In this document: positions 25,163-33,082 of the stretch, piece by piece
How the letters are laid out: each line of letters starts with the position of its first letter
How positions within the stretch are numbered: position 1 is the stretch's first letter
NCBI GenBank assembly: GCA_964637515.1
Contig: CAZWUI010000004.1
Span: 46,651-110,650 of the forward strand
From: RGIG4097 sp964637515
GTDB lineage: Bacteria; Bacillota; Clostridia; Christensenellales; CAG-917
DNA length: 64,000 bases
Reading direction: 5' to 3'
Notes under the pieces: model-generated
Told to the model about the DNA's origin: nothing
The model's input: only the letters and a program-made list of their open reading frames with translations
Database searches by the model: none
Translations under genes and position numbers: made by a program

Positions 25163-25912
25163 ATGCACGAAATCATCACCTCGTCCCAAAATCAGTACGT
25201 GAAGGAAGTACGTTCCTTGGCGACAAAAAAGTTCCGCGATAAGTCGGGACTTTTCGTCGTTGAAGGGGGAAATATCTTCAAGGACTTGCCGAAGGGTATC
25301 GAGGCGGAATATATCCTTGCAACCACCGAAAGACAAGCAGAGGTGGAAAATTTGCTTGTCTATACGCGCGCACGGGTGTATTATGTATCTGACGGAATTA
25401 TGAAATCCCTCTCGGACACGGTCACGCCTTACGGCATTATCGCTGTTTTGAGAAAACCCGAAAATCAATTCCGTTTGCCTACGGGCAACGCCCTTCTTCT
25501 CGACGGAGTATCGGACCCCGGGAATATCGGCACGATTATCCGCACCGCCGCGGCAAGAGGTTTTCAAGACGTATACCTTTGCGACTCGGCGGACGTCTAT
25601 TCCCCGAAAGTCGTGAGAGCAACTCTCGGCGGACTCTTCAAAGTCAACCTTTACGAAATCGACGAAGCGCAAGCGGAAATTCTGCTTGATGGCACCAATA
25701 GTGCGGTGCTCGATATGGACGGAGAAGACTTGACGACGGCAAATATCTCGTCACCCGTACTTTTCGTCGCGGGGAGCGAGGCACACGGAGTCAGACAAAA
25801 CTTTTCGGACAGAGCAAAGCGCGTGCTTTCCCTGCCCATGAAAAACAACGTAGAATCACTAAACGTGGCGGTCGCTACGGCCGTTGCGATGTATCAAACC
25901 AAAGGAGAATAA
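25163..25912 (+). CDS. TrmH/SpoU-family RNA 2'-O-methyltransferase
   Basis: 249 residues. Substrate-binding N-terminal domain (KFRDKSGLFVVEGGNIFKDL) and the SPOUT knot domain with motif 1 LLDGVSDPGNIGTIIRTAAA, motif 2 GSEAHGV and motif 3 LPMKNNVESLNVAVATAVAM. It transfers a methyl group to a ribose in rRNA or tRNA; YsgA/RlmB-like enzymes often lie next to rplT in Bacillota, which favours 23S rRNA as target. ATG behind TGGAG. Confidence 0.9.
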   Translation: MHEIITSSQNQYVKEVRSLATKKFRDKSGLFVVEGGNIFKDLPKGIEAEYILATTERQAEVENLLVYTRARVYYVSDGIMKSLSDTVTPYGIIAVLRKPENQFRLPTGNALLLDGVSDPGNIGTIIRTAAARGFQDVYLCDSADVYSPKVVRATLGGLFKVNLYEIDEAQAEILLDGTNSAVLDMDGEDLTTANISSPVLFVAGSEAHGVRQNFSDRAKRVLSLPMKNNVESLNVAVATAVAMYQTKGE

Positions 25913-25913
25913 T

Positions 25914-26645
25914 ATGAGCGGTCACAGCAAATGGCACAACATACAGCAAAAGAAAGGCAAAAGCGACGCAGCACGCGCCAACGTTTTTACCAAAATTGGT
26001 CGTGAAATCGCAGTCGCAGTCAAGGCGGGCGGTCCCGATCCCAATAGCAATAGCAAACTTCGCGACGCTATCGCAAAGGCAAAAGACAACAATATGCCTA
26101 ACGACAACATCGCTAGAAGCATAAAGAAAGCAAGCGGAGAACTCGGCTCGATCAACTACGAAGAAAACAACTACGAAGGTTACGGCGTAGGCGGAACCGC
26201 TTTCATCGTCGAAACCCTCACCGACAACAAGAATCGTACCGCAGGCGACGTCCGTCACCTTTTCGACAAGTTCGGCGGAGCAATGGGCGTTACCGGTAGC
26301 GTTTCCTTCATGTTCAAGCGCAAAGGTATCATCACGATCGCAAAGAGTGACATCGAAGAAGACGATCTTATGATGCTCGCACTCGACGCAGGCGCAGAAG
26401 ACATTAACTCCGAAGACGACGAAGTGTTTGAAGTCATCACCGCACCGAACGATCTCCAACCCGTTCGTGAAAACCTCGCAGGTAATGGCGTGAAAATCCT
26501 GTCCGCAGAAGTGGATATGATCCCCGACACCGAAGTCACTCCCACCGAAGAGCAACAAGCGACTCTTCTCAAAATGATTGATAAACTCGAAGAACTCGAC
26601 GACGTCCAAAACGTGTATCACAACGCCGTCATCACCATCGAATAA
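25914..26645 (+). CDS. yebC: YebC/PmpR-family protein
   Basis: 243 residues with the family start MSGHSKWHNIQQKKGKSDA and the three-domain YebC fold. Family members were described as transcription regulators, and more recently tied to translation of proline-rich stretches; both are family knowledge. ATG 25914 is one base after the stop of the methyltransferase and has AAAGGAGAA upstream; an earlier in-frame ATG at 25884 lies inside the upstream gene. Confidence 0.93.
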   Translation: MSGHSKWHNIQQKKGKSDAARANVFTKIGREIAVAVKAGGPDPNSNSKLRDAIAKAKDNNMPNDNIARSIKKASGELGSINYEENNYEGYGVGGTAFIVETLTDNKNRTAGDVRHLFDKFGGAMGVTGSVSFMFKRKGIITIAKSDIEEDDLMMLALDAGAEDINSEDDEVFEVITAPNDLQPVRENLAGNGVKILSAEVDMIPDTEVTPTEEQQATLLKMIDKLEELDDVQNVYHNAVITIE

Positions 26646-26666
26646 TCAAATTATACCAAAATATTA

Positions 26667-26708
26667 AAGTCAACAAAATGTGAAATATTTTTCACATTTT
26701 GTTGACTT
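26667..26708. promoter_or_regulatory. 18-bp perfect palindrome overlapping the proA -35
   Basis: Arms 26667-26684 and 26691-26708 are exact reverse complements (AAGTCAACAAAATGTGAA and its complement) with a 6-nt loop. No T run follows on the plus strand, and the right arm contains the TTGACT -35 of proA, so it may be an operator, or a terminator of yebC. Confidence 0.7.
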
Positions 26709-26730
26709 GCGTGATAAACGGGATTATAAT
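26702..26730 (+). promoter_or_regulatory. Promoter of proA-iscS-iscU
   Basis: TTGACT, 17-nt spacer, perfect TATAAT. The -10 ends 11 nt before the ATG. Confidence 0.85.
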
Positions 26731-26741
26731 CATATCGAAAT

Positions 26742-27992
26742 ATGGTAGACGTAGCAGAAATTTGCAAATCAGCCAAAAAGGCGTCATATGAAATCGCAGG
26801 GTATAGCGGAGAACAAAAAAATCAAATGCTCACCGCAATTTCCGCTTGTCTTGAAAAAGACGAAAACGTTGCGATACTAAAAAACGCGAATGCGATTGAC
26901 GTTGAGTTTGCTCGTGAAAACGGCAGAAATGAAACTTTCATCGACCGCCTTACTCTCAATGATAAGCGTATTGCAACTATGATTGAAGGTTTGAAGCAAA
27001 TCATCGCCCTTCCCGACCCCGTCGGTGAAGTCGTTGAAGATTACGTCGTCCCCAGTGGTATTGAAATCACAAAAGTCCGTGCACCTCTTGGAGTCATCGG
27101 CATAATATACGAGGCTCGTCCCAACGTCACCGTAGATGCGGCGGCGCTCTGCCTGAAATCGGGCAACGGAGTCGTTTTGCGCGGTGGCAAAGACGCAATC
27201 AATTCCAATCGCGTGCTTTATTCGATTATGAAAGACGCAATAGAATCCGTCGGACTTGACGGCGACTGCGTGCAATTCATCGACGATATATCGAGAGATG
27301 CGTCCGCCGTTATGCTCGAGCAGGAAGGTAGTGTTGACGTAGTTATCCCGAGAGGCGGTGAAGGACTGAAAAAGTTTGTGCTTGCCCACGCAAAGATGCC
27401 CGTCATCGCATCGGCAGGCGGAAATTGCCATATCTACGTCGAGAAGAATGCGGATATTGATACTGCGGTGAATATCATCGTCAACGCAAAGGTGCAACGT
27501 CCGTCGACTTGCAATGCGGTTGAGCATATTCTCGTGGATAGGGAAATCGCAAACGTGCTTATTCCCGCCGCATGCGAAGCATTGAAAGTGTTCAACGTGG
27601 AAATAATAGGGGACGAAACTTCTCGCAAAATCTACGATATGGGAGTCGCCACGGACGATGATTACAAAACTGAATTTCTCGACTACAAACTTTCTTTCAA
27701 GGTTGTGGACGGAATCGAAGAAGCGGTCGCAATCATCAACGCAAACGGCACTTCTCACTCAGAGGCAATCATCACCAAGGATGAGAAGAAACAAGAATAT
27801 TTTGCAAAATACGTAGATGCGGCGGCGGTGTATTTCAATGCATCGACACGCTTTACGGACGGATTTGAATTTGGACTCGGTGCGGAAATGGGCATTTCCA
27901 CTCAAAAACTGCACGTCAGAGGCCCGATAGCACTCAAAGAATTGACCTCCGTCAAGTACGTGGTCAAAGGACATGGCGAGGTCAGAAGGTAA
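26742..27992 (+). CDS. proA: Gamma-glutamyl phosphate reductase
   Basis: 416 residues of the aldehyde-dehydrogenase superfamily, with APLGVIGIIYEARPNVTVDA, VVLRGGKDAINSN, VIPRGGEGL and the catalytic cysteine in RPSTCNAVEHIL. It reduces gamma-glutamyl phosphate to glutamate semialdehyde in proline synthesis (NADPH). The usual partner proB is not in the window. The N-terminus fits the family at the ATG at 26742, but there is no Shine-Dalgarno and the promoter leaves a leader of only about 5 nt, so a leaderless mRNA is likely. iscS follows 1 nt after the stop. Confidence 0.95.
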   Translation: MVDVAEICKSAKKASYEIAGYSGEQKNQMLTAISACLEKDENVAILKNANAIDVEFARENGRNETFIDRLTLNDKRIATMIEGLKQIIALPDPVGEVVEDYVVPSGIEITKVRAPLGVIGIIYEARPNVTVDAAALCLKSGNGVVLRGGKDAINSNRVLYSIMKDAIESVGLDGDCVQFIDDISRDASAVMLEQEGSVDVVIPRGGEGLKKFVLAHAKMPVIASAGGNCHIYVEKNADIDTAVNIIVNAKVQRPSTCNAVEHILVDREIANVLIPAACEALKVFNVEIIGDETSRKIYDMGVATDDDYKTEFLDYKLSFKVVDGIEEAVAIINANGTSHSEAIITKDEKKQEYFAKYVDAAAVYFNASTRFTDGFEFGLGAEMGISTQKLHVRGPIALKELTSVKYVVKGHGEVRR

Positions 27993-27993
27993 T

Positions 27994-29199
27994 ATGGAAA
28001 AGAGAATTTACTTCGATTATGCGGCAACAACACCGCTCTCGGACGAAGCGTTCGAGGCGATGCGTCCATATTTCACCGAAATTTTCGGAAACGCAAACAG
28101 CCAACACGCTTACGGTCGTGACGGCGCGGCGGCACTCTTGCAAGCAAGAGAAACGGTTGCTTCTTGCATAGGCGCAAAACCCGGTGAAATTTACTTCACG
28201 TCCTGTGGCACCGAAGCGGACAACTGGGCAATCAAAGGCATAGCCTTTGCGCATAGAGATAAAGGCAACCATATCATAACCACCAAGATTGAACACTCCG
28301 CAATCTATACAAGTTGCAAACAACTCGAAGGCTACGGCTTTGAAGTCACCTATCTTGACGTAGACGAAGAAGGTTTCGTCTCTCCCGAAGCGCTCGAAAA
28401 CGCTATCACGGACAAAACCATTCTTGTCAGCATTATGTTCGCAAACAACGAAGTCGGCACAATCGAGCCTATAAAAGAACTTGCGGAAGTCGCGCACAAG
28501 CACAAAGTGCTTTTCCATACGGATGCCGTTCAAGCAACGGGCGCGGTGCGCTACAACGTGAAAGATTTGGGAGTTGATATGTTGTCCTTCTCGGGACACA
28601 AATTCTACGGTCCCAAAGGTGTGGGCGGTCTTTACGTCCGCAACGGCGTGAAAATCGACAAGCATATGGCGGGCGGTGAGCAGGAAAGAGCGCACAGAGG
28701 AGGCACGTCCAACGTCCCCGCAATCGTCGGCATGGCGAAAGCACTCGAAATCGCAATCCGCGACCTTGACAAGAACAACGAATACGTATCATCCCTTCGC
28801 AATCGCTTTGTGGAAAAAGTGCTTGCATCCGTCGATGAAATCTACTTCAACGGTCCGAAACAAGACAAATTCGACAAACGCTTGCCAAATAACGCAAGTT
28901 TCAGTTTCAGATACATCGAGGGTGAGAGCATTTTGTTCTCTCTCGATATAGCGGGTGTATGCGCATCGTCGGGCAGTGCATGCTCGTCGGGTAGCCTTGA
29001 GCCCAGCAGAACTTTGCTTGCAATAGGCGTCCCCGTCGGTATCGCACACGGCACGATACGTTTCACTTTCGGCAAGCATAACACCGTCGAAGACGTGGAC
29101 TACGCAGTCGAACAACTCGTCGCAATCGTGGGTAGACTCCGCGCGATGTCGCCTTTGTACAAGCCCGCGAAAAACGGCGAATTGAAAACCATAAAATAA
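27994..29199 (+). CDS. iscS: Cysteine desulfurase (IscS/NifS family)
   Basis: 401 residues, PLP-dependent. Visible: IYFDYAATTPL start, the PLP lysine in SGHKFYGPKG, and the catalytic cysteine in SSGSACSSGSLEPS. It removes sulfur from cysteine for Fe-S clusters and thio-modified tRNA. ATG 27994 has AGAAGG upstream; the frame runs 7 codons further back into proA. It forms a tight unit with proA and iscU. Confidence 0.94.
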   Translation: MEKRIYFDYAATTPLSDEAFEAMRPYFTEIFGNANSQHAYGRDGAAALLQARETVASCIGAKPGEIYFTSCGTEADNWAIKGIAFAHRDKGNHIITTKIEHSAIYTSCKQLEGYGFEVTYLDVDEEGFVSPEALENAITDKTILVSIMFANNEVGTIEPIKELAEVAHKHKVLFHTDAVQATGAVRYNVKDLGVDMLSFSGHKFYGPKGVGGLYVRNGVKIDKHMAGGEQERAHRGGTSNVPAIVGMAKALEIAIRDLDKNNEYVSSLRNRFVEKVLASVDEIYFNGPKQDKFDKRLPNNASFSFRYIEGESILFSLDIAGVCASSGSACSSGSLEPSRTLLAIGVPVGIAHGTIRFTFGKHNTVEDVDYAVEQLVAIVGRLRAMSPLYKPAKNGELKTIK

Positions 29200-29216
29200 A
29201 TTTCAGGAGCATATAT

Positions 29217-29597
29217 ATGTACAACGAAAAGGTAATAGAAGTCTTCAAAAATCCGCAAAACGTCGGTGAAGTCGAAAACTACAACGCAATCGGCACCGTC
29301 GGAAACGAAACCTGCGGTGATATTATGCAAATCACTCTCTTGATTGAGAACGATATAATCAAAGATGCCAAATTCAAAACTTTCGGTTGCGCCGCTGCAG
29401 TTGCATCGAGTTCAACCGCAACGAGTATGATTATCGGCAAAACCATCGAAGAAGCACTTCAAATCAAAAACGAAGACGTCATTGAAGCCCTCGAAGGTCT
29501 TCCCCCTCAAAAAATCCATTGTTCAGTGCTTGCGGAAGAGGCGATCAAACTTGCCGTCGAAGACTATCGTGCAAGACAAGCAAGAGGAGAAATTTAA
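29217..29597 (+). CDS. iscU: Fe-S cluster scaffold IscU/NifU
   Basis: 126 residues, the short NifU-N type. Ligands Cys33 (ETCGD), Cys58 (FGCAAA) and His101-Cys102 (KIHCSV) are all present. It holds nascent Fe-S clusters built with sulfur from IscS. Located 17 nt after iscS with CAGGAG as ribosome-binding site. Confidence 0.93.
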   Translation: MYNEKVIEVFKNPQNVGEVENYNAIGTVGNETCGDIMQITLLIENDIIKDAKFKTFGCAAAVASSSTATSMIIGKTIEEALQIKNEDVIEALEGLPPQKIHCSVLAEEAIKLAVEDYRARQARGEI

Positions 29598-29644
29598 CTC
29601 GACTCCAATCGGTGTTTCAATTCACCATAAAACTTATATAGAAC

Positions 29645-29690
29645 AAAACTCTCTGCCCAATTTCCACAATGGAGTCGGGCAGTTTTATTT
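29645..29690 (+). terminator. Probable terminator of proA-iscS-iscU
   Basis: CTGCCC/GGGCAG stem (29653-29658 with 29677-29682) with A-rich upstream and TTTTATTT downstream. Confidence 0.6.
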
Positions 29691-29699
29691 GCACAAGGT

Positions 29700-29960
29700 T
29701 ACGCACTCGCACTTCAAGAATGACATATGAAGTCGCTAAAACATCTAACTTGTCATTGCGAGGAGCAATGCGACGTGGCAATCTACTGAAAAACGCCATA
29801 TGAATAATGTTGCCGTTTTGCGCTTGCGAGATTCCCACGCTTTGCTCGGAATGGCATATGGTTTGTGGCGGAGCGGTGGAATAGAGCCGTTGCTTAATGG
29901 AAAATCCGCCACCGTGTTTAGATAGGTATAATTAGGAATTTTTCTAATTAGCATCTTAAG
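29700..29960. repeat. Dispersed-repeat remnant (29700-29960)
   Basis: No gene is seen. The stretch contains the hairpin CATTGC/GCAATG (29755-29771), a segment at 29828-29855 (GAGATTCCCACGCTTTGC and onward) that matches 23660-23688 at about 24 of 28 positions, the complementary pair GTGGCGGA/TCCGCCAC (around 29865 and 29907), and an AT palindrome TAATTAG/CTAATTA (29929-29949). It resembles the short palindromic, genome-scattered elements with a TCATTGCGAGGAGC-type core known from many bacteria. Confidence 0.55.
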
Positions 29961-29964
29961 AGAA

Positions 29965-30008
29965 AAAAGAACCATACTCAAGAGTGTAATCGCTCAAGGG
30001 TATGGTTT
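29965..30008. terminator. Terminator at the end of the XRE regulator gene
   Basis: Stem AACCATACTC/GGGTATGGTT with T-rich runs on both strands; the minus-strand run TTCTTTTTT ends the regulator transcript. Confidence 0.65.
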
Positions 30009-30102
30009 TTACTTTGACTTATTTATTCTCCTATAAATCTATCCTTTAGATTATTAAAACATGATGTCGCAGATACTTCATCTTGTGGAATAGACAAATT
30101 AT

Positions 30103-30759
30103 TTATCTGCGCTTAAACGCCACAAGTTCGGGATTTTCGCCGTTTTCGTCGTAGGAGCAAACAAGCAAAAAATCCAAACCGCCGGCAAGCCCAAAACAAC
30201 GCCCGAAATCCGTTTCCAACTGGGTGCCAAGATAGGTTGCGTTGTCCTTCAAAAACTTTGTCTTTTGTCCGTTGGGCAAGGTATACTCCAAATTGATAAA
30301 TTCGCCGGCAAGCACGTTTAAGTTTTCCACAGTAGGCAAACCTTCCGCCCGCAACAACACGTTAAACTCCTGCACAAGCTTACGTTTAAACTGCTCGAAA
30401 GCGTCTTTTCCGCCCAAATCGACGTATCTTTTCCACACGTCAAGGGTGTAGTCGCCGTCGGCATAACACCATTTGCAGTAATCGTGGTTGGTCAAACCGT
30501 CCTTTTCGTGGCTGAAAGTGCCTTCGTCAAGTGGCATACCGCAACATTGACAAACCAGATTATTGTTGTCGCCCAGCAACCTGTTGATGGATACGCCAAA
30601 AAGGTTAGAAAGCAGTTTTAGCGTTTCCGTGTTAGGGATTGTTTCGCCTGTTTCCCAGCGTGACACTGCCTGCCTTGTTACAAAAACCTTTTCGGCAAGC
30701 TCGTCTTGCGAAAGTCCATGTTGCTTGCGAAGTTGCAAAATTACGTCTTTTGTTTCCAT
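30103..30759 (-). CDS. XRE-family regulator with a zinc-ribbon domain
   Basis: 218 residues from the ATG at 30759. The N-terminal HTH (about 5-60) has LSQDELAEKVFVTRQAVSRW, the standard Cro/CI type. Next comes a Cys-rich stretch, CQCCGMPL and CKWC, of the putative zinc-ribbon type often fused to XRE regulators, then a C-terminal domain I do not recognise. The frame extends upstream to 30939 but the longer start would place extra unrelated residues before the HTH. It likely represses an unknown target. It is isolated, flanked by repeats, and could be acquired. The Shine-Dalgarno is weak (GGTG). Confidence 0.8.
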   Translation of the reverse strand: METKDVILQLRKQHGLSQDELAEKVFVTRQAVSRWETGETIPNTETLKLLSNLFGVSINRLLGDNNNLVCQCCGMPLDEGTFSHEKDGLTNHDYCKWCYADGDYTLDVWKRYVDLGGKDAFEQFKRKLVQEFNVLLRAEGLPTVENLNVLAGEFINLEYTLPNGQKTKFLKDNATYLGTQLETDFGRCFGLAGGLDFLLVCSYDENGENPELVAFKRR

Positions 30760-30842
30760 GATAACACCAAGCTTGATAATTACGTTGTCCGCCAAAAGTA
30801 TATTGGCAAGTAAATGTAAAGCACTGTTTGTTGATTGTATGT

Positions 30843-30871
30843 ATCTTAGCATCAAATTGTACGCAGCACAA
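30843..30871 (-). promoter_or_regulatory. Possible promoter of the XRE gene
   Basis: Minus-strand TTGTGC, 17-nt spacer, TAAGAT; moderate match. The hairpin AGCAAC/GTTGCT (30871-30887) abuts the -35. Confidence 0.4.
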
Positions 30872-30964
30872 GCAACTTCTTGTTGCTTTTTTAGCTTGAC
30901 AACACAAAAGATTGCAACGGTACGGTGTTTTTGCAACAATTTGAGAAAAGTAAAGGCATAAAAA

Positions 30965-31006
30965 AGTGTGCAGTAACTGATGTGTATACTAAAAGTTAGA
31001 CACTTT
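30965..31006. mobile_element. IS3-family end-like sequence (remnant)
   Basis: On the minus strand AAAGTGTCTAACTTTTAGTA followed by TACACATCAGT resembles terminal inverted repeats of IS3-group elements (TGTCTAACTTTT core). It is also self-complementary (AAAGTGT/ACACTTT and TAACT/AGTTA). No transposase is nearby, so at most it is a solo end. Confidence 0.35.
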
Positions 31007-31038
31007 GCGGTGGATTTTTTTGTTGAGAGAGTTTGATT

Positions 31039-31455
31039 TTAGAAGTTGCGTGCGGTGGTGACGGACTCAAAATCTCCTGCAAGCACCATGTTTTCATAGC
31101 GGTAGACAGAATATTTTCTGTCCGCATTTTCCGCTTTTATTCCCTCGATTGCTCCGATCATGACGTTTTCGACGGTGTCCGCAGAATCACTATCCTTGCA
31201 GTAGTAGACGTAGACGAAGTAGTAGACGTCGCTATCGGTCTTTTCACCGAGAATGGAACTCGACACATTCACGCCTTTGAGGGAGGGATCAGTGTAAGGC
31301 ACGAGAGTTTCACCCGTCACGACGCGGTAGCCGTTTTCGGACAGGCGGTCGGTCAGATTGTGCTCGGTCATGCCGTACTTCATGCAACCCACGAAAGTGA
31401 ATAGCACTGCGACGAGTAGGACGATTGAAATTGTGATTAGCACGCGCTTTTTCAT
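31039..31455 (-). CDS. Small lipoprotein, function unknown
   Basis: 138 residues from the ATG at 31455. Signal peptide with the lipobox FVGC (Cys about residue 20), so it should be lipid-anchored outside the membrane. The mature part (about 118 residues) is mixed alpha/beta in look with no recognised motif. The frame is open upstream to 31659, but the signal peptide and the promoter fix the start here. No Shine-Dalgarno is present: the -10 ends 6 nt before the ATG, so the mRNA should be leaderless. Confidence 0.7.
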   Translation of the reverse strand: MKKRVLITISIVLLVAVLFTFVGCMKYGMTEHNLTDRLSENGYRVVTGETLVPYTDPSLKGVNVSSSILGEKTDSDVYYFVYVYYCKDSDSADTVENVMIGAIEGIKAENADRKYSVYRYENMVLAGDFESVTTARNF

Positions 31456-31461
31456 ACTTAT

Positions 31462-31490
31462 ATGATACGATTTTGCGTCCTTTATGTCAA
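31462..31490 (-). promoter_or_regulatory. Promoter of the small lipoprotein gene (leaderless)
   Basis: Minus-strand perfect TTGACA, 17-nt spacer, TATCAT, then 6 nt to the ATG, placing the transcription start on the start codon. Confidence 0.8.
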
Positions 31491-31549
31491 GAGATTTTAA
31501 TTTTTGGATAATACGAACAGAATTGCGCACGCTAACTGCGGAGGAAATT

Positions 31550-31681
31550 ATGAAAAGAATACTCATTGGCGCAGTCGTCGGAATGATGACTGCGGTCGCA
31601 TTGCAAGCCCCTAACGGCAAAAAGTGTTTCAGAAAGGCGAAGAAAGCCGTGCTGAACAAAATCGAAGACGTGCTCGATTAG
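31550..31681 (+). CDS. 43-residue membrane-associated small protein
   Basis: ATG at 31550 lies 5 nt after a perfect GGAGG. Residues 1-20 are hydrophobic (MKRILIGAVVGMMTAVALQA), followed by a basic amphipathic stretch with one cysteine. A strong terminator follows at once, which supports a real small gene. The function is unknown; it is divergent from the lipoprotein gene. Confidence 0.6.
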   Translation: MKRILIGAVVGMMTAVALQAPNGKKCFRKAKKAVLNKIEDVLD

Positions 31682-31690
31682 CACGAAAGG

Positions 31691-31722
31691 GAAAAGCGGA
31701 CTTGTCAGTCCGCTTTTCACAA
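31691..31722. terminator. Intrinsic terminator
   Basis: A perfect 12-bp stem GAAAAGCGGACT/AGTCCGCTTTTC with loop TGTC. Confidence 0.75.
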
Positions 31723-31748
31723 AAATAAGAGGGGTTATTATGAACGAA

Positions 31749-32888
31749 TTAAATCATCGAGTATTCGACGTTTAATCCATTTTCTTCGTTTGCCCATTTG
31801 ATGAAGTCGATGAGAGAGGAGGATGAGACTCCGAATCCCATATTTTCGATGCCTTCCGCGACGAGTTTCGACTCCACAACTCCGACGACTTTTCCATAGC
31901 GGTTGATCATAGGACCGCCCGAATTGCCGCTGTTGATTGCGGCATCCGTCATGATGAATTTGCCTGCGCCCCAGTTGCTGATTGTGAAGTCGTTTTTGGA
32001 CACGATGCCCGCAGACATACTGAGTCCGATACCTTGGGGATTGCCAACGATTGCGATTTCGTCACCGATAGTTACGTTTGCCGACGGTTCGATTGAGAGT
32101 CCCGCTTTTCCGCCGTTCTTGGTGAAATCGGGCGCACTGCCGACAAATTCGCAAATTGCAAGGTCGGGTTGGTTGGTTGCGTCGGTGGAAACGACGACTT
32201 TTTCGGGGGTTTGGAACATGTATCCGCCTGTGTAGACGGTGTAGGTTTCTTGATAAGTGCCGACTGCTACGACTTTCAAATTGTAGACGGTTTCATCGTC
32301 GCTTTCTTCAAAGTAGCAAGTGATAGACTCGTGAGCGTGCATACTTCTATCCGCAAGGTTGCCGTTTTTGAGCCAAGGAGTCATGACGACGTGGGCGTTG
32401 GTAATGAGATAGATTTTTTCTTCGTTTCCGATGACAAACCCGGAGGCAGTGCCCGCTGACGCGTCGTGTTGAGAAGAGGACGAAGTGGAGCAGTTGACGA
32501 CCGCAACGTATTGAATATAGTTTTCCGCAATGATTTCAGAAACTGCGACTGTCAGAAGGTCTGCCGCTTTTTCGCCTGCGATTTGGGTGACGTCTTTGAG
32601 AATGTCGCTATCGTTGATTGAGTCGGATATTGCGTCGTAGTATTGACCTTTCATGGTGTCCGCGATAGATGCGGAATACTCTGAGGCGATTTCGTTTTTC
32701 AAGGATGACAAAACGATCACGTTCACGATGACCACAAGACACATAAACACCGCCACGCATATGGTGATTATAGTCAGGCGATTCATCTGCGAATGTTTGG
32801 GATCGCGACCGTCGGGGGTGTGGTATAGTGGCGTTTTGCCGTTTCCGTTGCCCGAAGGCTCGTCGAAGAAATTATCAAATTCGTCCAT
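31749..32888 (-). CDS. Membrane-anchored trypsin-like serine protease (HtrA/S1C type, no PDZ)
   Basis: 379 residues: acidic cytoplasmic N-terminus, one membrane helix (about 38-62), an extracytoplasmic helical segment, then a trypsin-like domain with the triad His166 (NAHVV), Asp242 (PDLAI) and Ser323 (GNSGGP). HtrA proteins normally have one or more PDZ domains; here the protein ends right after the protease domain. The role would be extracytoplasmic protein quality control or signalling. ATG behind GAGGTC. It is divergent from the DegV gene. Confidence 0.88.
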   Translation of the reverse strand: MDEFDNFFDEPSGNGNGKTPLYHTPDGRDPKHSQMNRLTIITICVAVFMCLVVIVNVIVLSSLKNEIASEYSASIADTMKGQYYDAISDSINDSDILKDVTQIAGEKAADLLTVAVSEIIAENYIQYVAVVNCSTSSSSQHDASAGTASGFVIGNEEKIYLITNAHVVMTPWLKNGNLADRSMHAHESITCYFEESDDETVYNLKVVAVGTYQETYTVYTGGYMFQTPEKVVVSTDATNQPDLAICEFVGSAPDFTKNGGKAGLSIEPSANVTIGDEIAIVGNPQGIGLSMSAGIVSKNDFTISNWGAGKFIMTDAAINSGNSGGPMINRYGKVVGVVESKLVAEGIENMGFGVSSSSLIDFIKWANEENGLNVEYSMI

Positions 32889-33023
32889 TGGAATATGACC
32901 TCTTTATCGTATTGAGTCAATTATTTGGCCGATTAGTTAAATTACTATTAAAACAGTTTACTTTTTATATATATTGCGCTCGCACGCGCTTTAATTAAAT
33001 ACGCGCGCCGTTCCCCATAAATA

Positions 33024-33052
33024 TTGACAAAAAATAGTACATATATTAAAAT
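33024..33052 (+). promoter_or_regulatory. Promoter of the DegV-ApbE operon
   Basis: Perfect TTGACA, 17-nt spacer, TAAAAT, 30 nt before the ATG. Confidence 0.85.
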
Positions 33053-33082
33053 AGTATCGTAATAAAGATTTAGAGGAGAACT

